From Rhodamnia argentea (Eukaryota; Streptophyta; Magnoliopsida; Myrtales; Myrtaceae): a DNA stretch of 64,000 nt. How positions within the stretch are numbered: the stretch's first letter is position 1; each line of letters opens with the position of its first letter. The notes below the pieces were generated by a model, which was given only the letters and a program-made list of their open reading frames with translations, searched no databases and was not told the DNA's origin. Positions 24,375 to 34,953 of this stretch are shown here, one piece after another. The position numbers and the translations under genes were made by a program. Location: assembly GCF_020921035.1 (NCBI RefSeq), contig NC_063160.1, positions 14,535,095 through 14,599,094 on the forward strand, written 5' to 3'.

Positions 24375-25962
24375 TTCTGTGGATGCGAAAGCCTTGTGCC
24401 ACTAAACTGCTGCTTTTCACTGTCATTTCTCATTTCACTGCATATTGTATTTACTCTTTAACTTCAATGTTGCCTAAAATCCAATTGCCATTAGATTTGC
24501 GGTTAACAGCACTACGTCTGGAATTCATGGAAATTTTGTGTAATTAGATTTCTCTTGCTCTTATCACAATATGTTCATTCCAGGTCAATATAAAAGGTTT
24601 GGAGGAGATCGATTTACTCAATACAGCTACAGATCTCATTTACTGCCTAGATCATATCATGACCTTATGAGAGGCTTCAGACAAATTTTGCTAATGCACA
24701 ACATGCTTACTTTTTCCTAATACTCTGCTTCAATCCTAATTTATGCTTATAATCCAGATTGTCTTGACCGTCTTCGTATATAATAAGCCACCCCTCTTTT
24801 TATTTTCTTGAAGGCCAGACGGCTGAACTACAGATTAAATTTTTTCTGTTGTCTCAACTGTTGCCTATCTACAAAAAAATTTATCTTCTTAATTTGTAAA
24901 TTGGTTTCGTTTGCTTGATGTCTTGTCCTAGATGATGTGTCCAAACTACCGTATGATGGTTTACGCGTGATGGTTAAGAAAGGAAATTGACACAGGCAAT
25001 CCCACGCTCAAAGAAAGTATAACAGCATCCATTGGATCCAGGGTCACATCCATAACAAATTAAGGCACTTGTTATTACTTTTCGGCTTTGATGTCGTTAC
25101 TATTACTACCTCGTGCCGTTGTACCTTGATAATGCTCATCGAGAAAGAAACCATAATTTTTAAGAAATAACTATCATATGGTACCGAATAAGACGGATAC
25201 CAGAAGGGGGATCATAGGATATGTTCCGGAAGTGAAATGCTAAATCGGAGTTATGGAAGCATTTGGAAGACGAGAGCTTCGCTTCTTAAACGCACTGGCT
25301 ATGGAAAGGAAAGGCTCAACAAAGGAGAAATTCCTTGAAGCAAGAACAGGGGATTTCTTCTTCAATCAAGCCACATAAATGCCCAATGGACACATACCGA
25401 ACAAGGAGTAAATGCAGAAGCCCCAAGGAAAGTATCAACCTGTAATTGCATTATCCAGTTTCAGACCCAACGAAACAAATGAGAATCTGAGCATCATTAT
25501 TTTTGGAATTTAGCCATTCTATTTCTGCGACCGAGACATCCATATTTTCCAAAAAAAAAAAAAAATTGATTTTTCTTTCAATGTATGCCATTCATGTAAG
25601 TGACACCTCTTGCCTAGTATTAATAAAACATGATGTTACACGGATGTGCCTGCGAATAGCTGGGGGCTGTCCCAGCTTGCTCCATCAGTGGATCATTCGA
25701 TCGATGCTTGATCATCGACGTGGTGAGTGAGGAGCTGATCAAGTATCAAGCAAGTCAACTGGTTTGAGAACAGAAACAAGAGCAACTGGACTGCTCCCTC
25801 CCCTCCCTCCACGAGTTGCAGTCCTATATTAGTAAAACGCAAAAATTGCAGCTGAACCATCGAAGTTCATCAGTGACCTGAACCTGTGTATCAGGGCCTC
25901 AGAGAAAAGATCCAAAGCAAAGCAAATTGTCACTACTTTCATGCAGTGCAAGAAATTTGATC
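24375..25962. other. Convergent intergenic region between the SAC and cis-prenyltransferase genes
   Basis: Holds the 3' UTRs of two genes that face each other. No other gene or clear repeat seen apart from an A-tract near 25545-25565. Confidence 0.5.
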
Positions 25963-27072
25963 TCATGACTGTTTCCTCTTCTTCTGCAGATACGAGTAAT
26001 TTCGCTGGTAGTGCAAAACCACCCCCACCAAATGCCACAGCCCGATCTCCGGCCAGAGCACAGCCGGAGAGTACAGGGGACTGTAGCCAGTCTGCCACAG
26101 CAGGAAGTTGCTCAGACGAGTCTCCCCAGAACTCCGGATCACGATGTCCGGATCAGGAGCCACTGCCATGTACATGTGCTTCTCGATATCTACCAGATTT
26201 ATGAGAGGTTTAATTTCTCGTACCATCTCACCATCGTCACTACTTTCAACAGTGCCTTTGGAAAATTGGCTTTGCATGGATTCCTGAACTTCATTCCACT
26301 TTTCTCCACGAAATCCCGGAACAGCATGCTTGATGACTCCATTCTTCTTTTCGCTTGCCTCCAATTTGCTGAACCCGTTACAGCGTACGTCATTTTTCCC
26401 TAGTATTACAGTTCCATGCACTTCATGTTTATGGCAGTCTTGAATTTCAGAGGGATAAACACCATCCATCTTCTCACAACTGCCATTTTGATCGGTGCTA
26501 TTGCGACCTGCCTTCATAGTATTTTCTGCTTGAATGTTGTTCATCTTCTCTTCGCAGGATTCTTTAACAGCATGAACAATTTCATCGTATGAAGTATACG
26601 CCACACATATCAAAAGCACAGTCCGGCTATTGTGGGCTGTGGCCTTCATTGCCTTCTCTGCTGCGGTCCTGACCTCCTCACTTAGAAGTTTCAGGTTTCC
26701 TATGAAGTACAACCTCATCCCATGCTGATTTACAATGCTTCCATCTTGAAGCAATTCATCAATTTTCTCTATCATCAGATCCATCAGATATTGGACTTCC
26801 TCAGGTTTTCTCTTAAAGTTTTCAATGCTAAAGGCATACACCGTAATGTATTTGACCCCAAGTTCGTAGCAGTAATTAAGCATAGATTTGAGGGATTTAT
26901 AACCAGCCCTATGGCCCTCACCTTCAACCATGTTTTGTTTCTTAGCAAATCGCCGGTTTCCATCCATAATGAAAGCAATGTGAGTGGGAATAGCACCACA
27001 CGATAAAACACGAAAAAGGTACTTCCTGAAAATATTGCTGAGACTGTCACTCCAACTGCTTTCATTCCCCAT
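25963..27072 (-). CDS. Cis-prenyltransferase (dehydrodolichyl diphosphate synthase type) with a long insertion
   Basis: One coding exon, 369 aa. The start chosen is the first ATG after an apparent splice acceptor near 27118, so the gene probably has a non-coding first exon further right. Family motifs are all present: HIAFIMDGNRR (Asp37 is the expected catalytic Asp), GHRAGYKSL, ITVYAFSIENF, GNLKLL, and IRSSGETRLSNFLLWQ (from residue 312) followed by VLWPEIGLWH. Such enzymes add isopentenyl units in cis configuration to farnesyl diphosphate. This eukaryote-like subgroup usually makes dolichol-length chains at the ER for glycosylation, often with a Nogo-B-receptor-like partner. Residues about 176-288 are a polar, low-complexity insertion between the AYTSYDEIVHAV and NLVDIEKHMYMAVAPDPD segments. 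Related proteins are near 300 aa, so this one is long. The insertion is open and in frame; it could be real or contain an unspliced intron. Confidence 0.9.
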   Translation of the reverse strand: MGNESSWSDSLSNIFRKYLFRVLSCGAIPTHIAFIMDGNRRFAKKQNMVEGEGHRAGYKSLKSMLNYCYELGVKYITVYAFSIENFKRKPEEVQYLMDLMIEKIDELLQDGSIVNQHGMRLYFIGNLKLLSEEVRTAAEKAMKATAHNSRTVLLICVAYTSYDEIVHAVKESCEEKMNNIQAENTMKAGRNSTDQNGSCEKMDGVYPSEIQDCHKHEVHGTVILGKNDVRCNGFSKLEASEKKNGVIKHAVPGFRGEKWNEVQESMQSQFSKGTVESSDDGEMVREIKPLINLVDIEKHMYMAVAPDPDIVIRSSGETRLSNFLLWQTGYSPLYSPAVLWPEIGLWHLVGVVLHYQRNYSYLQKKRKQS

Positions 27073-29700
27073 TGTTTTCTCAAGGATCAAATTTAGATTG
27101 CCAATGCCATACAACCTGTTTGAAAATAATATTCCATCTTATGAAATGCATTCTTAAAGCATCTCTATCTACCAAATAGGAGCAACTAAGACTGTACATG
27201 CCAAAAATGGTGACTTATAAACACAGCTTATTTAAACTGACAATTCAAATCTAAAGTGCCACCTATATTTGACCTTCAAAATGATTTCCATGACACTGCA
27301 TGTCCCAGAATAGCAAAAAATCCAGCAAAGCCTATCATAAGTTTAAGCACAAATGGGCACTCTAAATGGGAAAAAGCATTTTCAATCCAAAACCTAAGGA
27401 GGTGGAGTTAAAGAAAAGCTGCACTCACAACCATAAGCTTGTAATGAGGATGAGTGTCATAAATGCCGTGTCACCGACAAATCAAGAGTAAATAACATGA
27501 GGGAAGAAAAACCAATAAGTGAGAAATTGACTGACTAAAAATCAGCAAAGCAACCTGCAGAACCAGTTGGCAACAGTTCTGTAGTCGATTATTTTCCTCA
27601 TTTTTTTACCTATGTATAAACATTCCAGGATTGGAGTACGGTTTGTCTTAGGATGGAATGGAGGAAAGCTATTAGTATTTTGAAGGGGCAAAATTCCTAT
27701 GTTCTAGACTGTCCTTTTTAGTCCTTTTTCCCTATATATATCTTTATCTATTTTTATTTTTATATAATTATTTTTATTCCCTCAATCAGTCTTGCTTTTA
27801 TTTTATTTATTTTTGAATTCATCGACCACTGACCCCAATTAGTTTGGGATAAAGGGGATGTTGATGTTGATGTTGATGTTGATGTTGATGTATAAACATT
27901 CCAAGAATAGTGCATCATCAACCATATAATCCAGCTGCCACAACTATTTTGCATGCTCGAAATTGAAAATGAGAATATTTCACCAGAACCTGGAGCGACT
28001 GCGCAAAAATGTATTTCCCCTTTTGACGACCGTGATTACAGATAAAAACAAGCAGATAAGAAAAAAGTGCCTGCTCGTTTAAGTGTGGAAAGAATCTTAC
28101 AGGTGCCAAAGGGAAAAAAATGAGTTCCTCAGTCTTTTCCCTTCTTCTCTTTCCAAACCCAGGCCTCTGCTGCTTAATTCTGTCCAAACCAGAATAAAAC
28201 ATTAGCCAACTATAAAGCTTTAAATTCTGGAAATCCCAGAGCCTGGTGAAAATAAAATTTCTATGTTTCAATCCTAGAGTCTATCCAGAAAACACTCACA
28301 ATCGAGCAGTAAATACATATACGATAAAGAAACAGGAAGATTAAACAAGGGAAATCACCAATGCCTCATACATTGGTGTATCTGATTAAACAAGGAAAAA
28401 CAAAACGCATAGCCTAACTCGGAACAAAAAATATGTGTTGATCTCTTCCCAATTCACTTTTTTTATCAGGAAGTGCGGAAGTTATTAATTTTCTTCAAAC
28501 TGGAGAAAACTTTCTGCATCTGAGCAACACCCCTTTCAATAGGCAATTTCATCAGATAGAGTGCATGACTTTATTTCCATAACATATTCCCGTCAAGCAC
28601 AAAAGATTATCCAAACCACTTAAAGCTGTTGGACTTGCCCATATACCATCATCTTCTCTTGACTTTTAATTTCTGAAAGGAAGGCAAGTAATAATCTGCT
28701 GCAACAGTGTCCATCTAAATACGGACTTCAAGGAACTACAAGGCTGATTTTTGCCACACAATTACTCAACAAACAGCATCGAAGAGGATCATCTGCGTGT
28801 TGAAAAGAAAGCAAGACTCAGCAATTTGCTAGAGTTTCCAGTAATTACATTCCATAAAGACAAACATCCGAGCCTGAATCTCCTGGCAAACACATACATA
28901 AATCTTGACGACTGGATTCACAAACACCCCAACAGATCCAAAGGAAAGTTTCATAAATGCCAATACAGTAGAACTATCCAAAACTTAAAATCACTTCCCA
29001 GAGACGGAGCCAGCATAATTCTTTTCTTTTTTCCCCCAAAGACACTAATTTTTTTAGGACTATAGTAATAAGAAGATCAATTGAAAAGTCAGAAGCCATC
29101 AATAACTAGGCTTTACCTATTCCCAAAAGCTCCTGCTTCCAACTCGGCAAATATTAGCAATGACATGCGATTGCTGGAAACAGACAATCTAGACGAACTG
29201 ACCACAACCCACGATCGAGAACATAGCCAGCAACAGGCAAAGCATTGAACTTGGAGCAAGAGGACGATAACATAGTAAAAGCGAATACTTCAAGCAATCA
29301 AGAAAGAGCAAAAGTGCCCGACAAAAAGAGGATCTAGAAAAGAGAGCAAAGCAACTAAGTAGGACGGAAAGAAAAAGAGACAAATCACCGTTCAGAGGGG
29401 AGAAGGGTACCCGTGGGCTTTCGTGGTTGAAAGAATCTTCAAACGTGGAGGCTTCCCCGATTAAAAATTTTCAGACAAACCTCTCCACACCATCATCTGG
29501 GTCACGGAACACGTTCAATTTTGGAGCTTTCTCTCTCTCTCTCTCTCGCGGTCGGGCTGGAAAAAGATCTAGACTCTAGAGCATACCCAGTTGCATTCAG
29601 ATTCCCCTTACCACTCCTGGAACGCCTCTGCTGACACTTTGTTTGACCGTCCCACCTTCACTCCAGGAGAGAGAGGGAGATTTTAAAGTTCGTCTTCGCG
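27073..29700 (-). other. Probable 5' UTR intron and leader of the cis-prenyltransferase
   Basis: An acceptor (ttttcaaacag, minus strand) just before 27117 implies a spliced leader. A (CT)n-rich plus-strand stretch at 29530-29548 and GC-richer sequence around 29.4-29.8 kb may mark the first exon or promoter. No other coding region is convincing; open frames near 27.9-28.3 and 28.75-29.05 kb resemble no family. Confidence 0.4.
27628..27887 (+). mobile_element. SINE-like retroposon with a (GATGTT)n tail
   Basis: A 260 bp segment lies between two perfect 16-base copies of atgtataaacattcca (27612-27627 and 27888-27903). Three bases may belong to the tail, leaving at least 13 bp of target duplication. 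It ends with 'gaccccaattagtttgggat', a phrase I associate with the 3' ends of plant short retroposons, followed by five or six TTGATG units instead of poly(A). No coding capacity. It may be a SINE or the 3' stub of a LINE. Confidence 0.65.
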
Positions 29701-31700
29701 TCGAAGATTCGTTTTTTCAAACTGGAAAACGTCCGAAACTGCCTTTTCTTTTTAATGCGCACGGCTGATTCCACCTGCCGGCGATGGCCCCCTTCACCAG
29801 TAGCGACGGATTGAAGAGGGATCGGTGGAGGGAGGAAGGGAGGGTGGGAGACAGAGAGATCAGTTGAGGGATTAGGGAAAGTCAGAGGCGAATAATAACA
29901 CAAAGAGAAAAACAAAAGAAGAAACGTGGAAAGTTTTCCCCGTTGAATGGTCTTTTATATCGTTTTTCGAACCAACGCGTGCCAACAGACACAGACCGTC
30001 GAAAGTTTTGAGGTGCTTCCCGAACATAACAACGACAAGAGTAATGCTGGGAATTTACGTTAGAGATCAGCTCTAAAAAAAATTGGCCCATCACGCCTCG
30101 CCGTTTCCGGCGACCGAAGAGAGGAGACAATCGGGGACATTTGATCCGTCGGAAGAACCTGGCCGACCCATCAAAATGTGAAGGACGGTCCGCTGTTGGA
30201 CTTCTAGTATGGCTCGATGCCGTGCAGCTGAGTGTCCTAATATCTCATATAACGGCCGTATCGTGCGGACATTTGATCCGTCGGAGTAATGGCGACATAT
30301 CGAGTTAATTGCAATCGACCGAATCACCAAGTAGGTTAATTACGTGAATCGGTCGTGGCATATCAAGTATTGCTCGGAAGAGGGAAGACGCATCCATGCA
30401 TAATCTCATTCGACGATTTCAATGAAACGACGTGGATTAATAAAATAGCGATTCTTTTTCTAGTTTCTAGAAGCCGCGGTCCAACCCAGGCTAAGTAAGT
30501 CTTCTCTAGCACGAGCGCATCGGACGGATTCAAAGGGAGGCCAAGAGGAGCAATGGTCCCCAAGTTTGACTTTTTTGTTGATCTCAGCCGCCAAAGAAAA
30601 GTCTTTTTTTGTTTCTACTATACTTGGAAAAAGGAACTCACCCTTCATATTTGTGCACCTTATCTTATTCTCACACATAAAAAAAAAAAAAAGGAGCGAT
30701 ATGATTTCATGATTATCTGATAGTGTTGTCGGTTATTTTTTACTACAAATTCACACACCATCACCGCGTATTTTGCATAAAATACTCATTAATTGAAAAA
30801 TCGTGGGGTCGAAAATAATGACAATACCGTCATCTTGTCCGGATAGTAGCTCCCAATAAAAAATTTCGCCTTGTACCCAAAAGGGCATGAACTTTTTGTC
30901 TTGGGTTGATTTTGGCCCAAACTTCTCTCATGAGGTAATTTGGGCACAAACTTTAAATGTCTTTAAGGAAAAACAAAATGATTTACTTGCCTATAGGATA
31001 GTTTTGACCTCAGTGACCTTCGTTGCCCATAAGTGTCATTCAGTTATCGATCTATCGATGAAGGGGAGTAGAGAAGGTGGATAAGGCAATGTCATCTTTG
31101 ATTGTACTCTGCATTTGCGAAAATTAGGAAAATGATCCTAAACCTTTTATACGGACGATAATTCAGTTTTGAATCTTTTAATTTAGCTAATCTAGTACTA
31201 AAATTTTTGACAATCTACAAATATAGTCCCTTTGGTTAATTTTGATAGGAAATCGCTATCGTGGACGATTTTTGCAATTTCTTAATTTTTTTTGGTCTTT
31301 TTTTTTTATCTTTTATTTTCCTTCATTGAGTTTCGGTTGGCAAGCCCCTTCGGCCACAGTGGAATGAATTTCACGTGCTATTTGCAAATTTTTAACATTT
31401 TTCTAATTAATTTTCTTTTCTCTATTTTTGTTTTTTGAAAAAAGAAAATTGTAAAAATCGTCCATGTTAAAGCCGGTCGTGCCACGTAAAACGACTAACA
31501 TTTATGTCAGCAATTTCTGGCTAAAATTGATTAGAAAGACTGTATTAGCAAATCATCGAAATGTTTAAGACTAGATTGACAAAATTGAAAGGTTTAGCAC
31601 CAAAACGACATCCGTACAGTATATTTAGGACTTTTGTGGTCATTTTCCCATATGCATTGTGTCCATCAAATGCAGTAGCAAGTGGGGTTGAATCATCTAA
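29701..31700. other. Intergenic DNA with degraded repeats
   Basis: No gene seen. A 19-base perfect direct repeat, GGACATTTGATCCGTCGGA, occurs at 30135-30153 and 30267-30285. 31100-31640 resembles the AT-rich arms and linker of the foldback family seen at 39123-39613 ('tctagtactaaaatttttgac', 'tagtccctttggtt'). Confidence 0.4.
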
Positions 31701-31941
31701 GGTTCCGATTATTTCACGAAAAATAAATGATTTGAAAAATATTATTAAAAAAATAAAGCTCTTGTATCACTCGAGATAACTAGTTACTGGTAAATATTTT
31801 CATTGTTGATAGTAATTTGTATCTAAATATTTTCGTGGACAAGCAAAATATTTTTCATTTGTTCATGTTTATAAAGGATACAAGAAGTTATTTTTATGAA
31901 TTATTTTTCAAATCATTCATTTTTCATGAAATAAACATACC
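31701..31941. mobile_element. Tourist-like MITE, copy 1
   Basis: Long imperfect inverted ends: ggttccgattatttcacgaa at the left, and at the right 'cattcatttttcatgaaataa' then catacc. Both carry the shared family core aaatgatttgaaaaatatt. TAA precedes the element and ATAA follows it. Confidence 0.6.
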
Positions 31942-32139
31942 ATAAGTGACATTGCATTACACTTCGAAATTTTAATATACAAGCCATCCACTAAAATTTA
32001 TTTTTCAATAGTTCAAGATACTTTGGCTATTCAAGCGAATGCATCGTTTGTTGTTTAACGACAATTGTACATGACTAAGGTAATAGATATCAGAACCAAC
32101 ATATGTCAGAAATTCAAAACCAACATATGAGCATAACAA

Positions 32140-32371
32140 GGCTCCGTTTGTTTAGCAGAATATGAATGACTTAAAAAATATTTTTTCTAAAAATGATTGC
32201 TTGTAATGCTTAATATAATGAGTTAATGAAAAGCATTACAGCAATTTATGTCTAGATATTTCTTGTCAAAAATGATTTTTTTTTTGTTAATTTATTCTTA
32301 TAAGCAATACAAGTCATCGTTTTATGATAATAATCTCTAAATTATTTATCTCTCGTGAAATAAATAGAGCC
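32140..32371. mobile_element. Tourist-like MITE, copy 2
   Basis: Left end ggctccgtttgttt; right end aaataaatagagcc followed by TAA. The interior keeps the family words 'aaaaatgattgcttgtaatgc' and, inverted, 'taagcaatacaagtcatcgtt'. Confidence 0.65.
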
Positions 32372-33010
32372 TAAGTTTGTGATCTTGTAGAGACTCGTTT
32401 GAAAGTTTGTTGAAGTGTTTTGATGAGGCGTTTGAAAGTTGGGCCGAAATTGACCTGACTTAAAAGTTTGAGTGATATTTTTGTAAGTTTGGCATGTATT
32501 AAATACATAATTTTCAGTACTTTTAATATTTAATGTACAAAATTCTAATACGTGATTCCTTAATTTTTTTTTTAAAAAATTCGTATTCCTTTTAGTCATA
32601 ATTATCATTGATTACCAGAAAAATAACGAGAGTGTACTTTTACATGTGATCTATTGGAGTAGAGAAATGCAAGTTGGATGTTCTATTTTAAGGTCAATTA
32701 TTCTTCACATGCCAAAAATGCATCAAGGTACAATAATTATAATAAGATCTTATTTTATTGTTGTCTTCTTCTCCTAAGCTGGAGCACCGAATAAGTCTAG
32801 GTTAGGTTCTTGTTCTTGTCTGTGCTTTTCCTGTCTGCAGGACAACCCTTTGTGGGGGAGGTGGTACCTCCTCTAATAATCACATTTCTAATCTCTAATT
32901 AATTTCTAATTGAAATAAAAAGGACTTGATTATCTCTCGGTGTCATTTCATCAATTACAAGACTGTCCCATCCTCTATGCCGTCAATTTATTTGGAGCGG
33001 AAATAATTTA

Positions 33011-33222
33011 GGATGCGTTTGTTCCGTGAAAAATTAATGATTTGAAAATTATTTACGTGAAAAACGATCGCTTGTATTGCTCATAAAAATGATTGACCGA
33101 GGTGTATTTTATCGTTTATCAAAGCGTTTAGACATAAGCTGTTGCTGATAATGATAATCAGTCGATCGCTTTGTGGAAAATATTTTTCAAATCATTCATT
33201 TTTCGCGAAAACAAACGGAGCC
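33011..33222. mobile_element. Tourist-like MITE, copy 3 (best preserved)
   Basis: Left end ggatgcgtttgttccgtgaa preceded by TTA; right end, reverse complemented, ggctccgtttgttttcgcga. The inverted similarity extends about 45 bases. Central inverted words are 'gatcgcttgtattgctcat' and 'gataatcagtcgatcgctt'. Confidence 0.7.
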
Positions 33223-34953
33223 ATCGTCTACAAATTCTTCCTGTGAATGAGTGTGCTTTTAGCCTTCACCCACACAGAATATGTGCTAATTCGTTTAGCT
33301 TGTCTAAGGAACCAATGTAAGTTCCCTCGATATCAGGGAGATGCCTCATATCTCCCTTACTAGAACCTGCGCAGCATACGCCCGACCAGTTGATACGGAA
33401 GAATCGGCCCCACTAGCAGCACTCAACGACGCATCATAGATGCCGCGATTCTCCAAAGATAGCATCTTGAAAATCTCCCGCGAAGTGGAGCTTTTGACGT
33501 TAATTTCAACGAATCAGAATGGACGCAGAATAGTCTATCAGAACAGGCTAGCTAGTAGAGAAGTAGTACTACTAACCATGGATTCTCCGGTTGCGGTCCT
33601 CCGAGCTAGTAGCAAGTGAAGAGTTCGCTTTCAGATCATCCCAGAAAGCCTGTGCCAAGAACAAACAGATTCTGGGACTCGCAAAGGCCTTTCTGTTTCT
33701 TCTGTTTTCCTAGAACTGCTTCCATCCAAGGTGTCCATGGAACTCGTCAAAACTTCAACAAGGTTGCTGGTTCCCTACTTGAATAACCAGGCCTCTGTCC
33801 AATGTAACATCGCTTGCCTGTGATGCCCGATCCTAAACCGAGAGACTCTGGATGCCATGCGCTACAAGAAGTGTTGAGCTCTCGTCGTTTACCCTTCAAG
33901 ACATAGAGCCACAACTTGGTAGTTCTGTCGAGCATATAGGCCAAACCCAATTTGATTGACAATATGAAACTCTGGCCTTGGCATAGATGGGAAGCCAAGT
34001 CTACCTGCAAGCACACCTCACTCCGCAAGGCTCATCCCAGGACTTCAAGGACAAGTAGCAGAACTCAGAGTACCTCGGTTGCCACCAGAATCTGGAAGCC
34101 AAGGAACCGATTTAGTTACATCTGGATGAGACAAATAAGAGTAGACATGGTATAACTAGGAAGCGCAAGTAAAGGCTAACCTTGTCACTGCAGCTCGCCG
34201 GCAAATGAAAGATTGTTTCTTTTTTCCACCAAGCAACTGTCGGAATGCAAGATGCGTGTTCTTTTTGGTTGGACGTTGGAAACAGAGTATTACCGAGGCT
34301 TTTTGCATTCCTTTCACCCTCCTTCGGCCGACAGAAATCCACCAGTTGCAATACCGGAAACCAGAGTCTCGCTAATTTCTGTTGCCACAGTCGAGTTTAT
34401 TGCATTCAAATGTCCCAAGCAAAATAGAAGCGCTCCCTAAAAGGTAGCTCAATTCAACATGATCATGCCCCCAATGAACACGAGCCTAGATTACTCTCTA
34501 GCCTTGTTGGGCAAAGAGAAACAGCAGATATTTTGCTTTTGCATTTTAAGCTTTCTACAGAGAACTGATGAGTAAGAGGAGGCCATAACTTTGGAAAGAC
34601 TTGCCAGGGTCAAAAAACTTTGTTATTTCTCCATTCACGGTCGACTACAAAAGAATAGGCCATACATCATAATTTCCAATCACACCAGAGAAAAGAAGAA
34701 GAAAATGCTTGTACATTCTAATCATTCCAGCCTTTTTTGAAGGCAAATGCTGTGACTAAAAGAAATGGTTGTGACCTAAGGACAGCTTTAGAAAGAATCT
34801 GACTGTTGTACAACAAACCAAAAAACGTGGATGTCAACGTTGTTGAATCATCCATTGCTTTGTTATTGCCACGTTGTGACAAGTTCCAAGCTCATGATAC
34901 AGTTCCATGACGTCGTGGATGAAAAGGTGAGCAACAACCTGTAGACTGATGAC
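33223..34953. other. Intergenic and 3' region of the receptor-like cytoplasmic kinase
   Basis: No recognised gene. The segment 33.3-34.4 kb has balanced base composition and a few short open frames, but none shows a known domain. The part nearest 34954 is probably the kinase 3' UTR. Confidence 0.4.

Noticed and set aside
27858-27890. GATGTT repeats as a CRISPR-like or centromeric array
   Set aside because: Only five or six short units without spacers, bounded by a target duplication; a retroposon tail explains it.
33747-34440. Open frames on both strands at 33.7-34.4 kb as a small gene
   Set aside because: No recognisable domain, no splice pattern that extends them, and overlapping frames on both strands.
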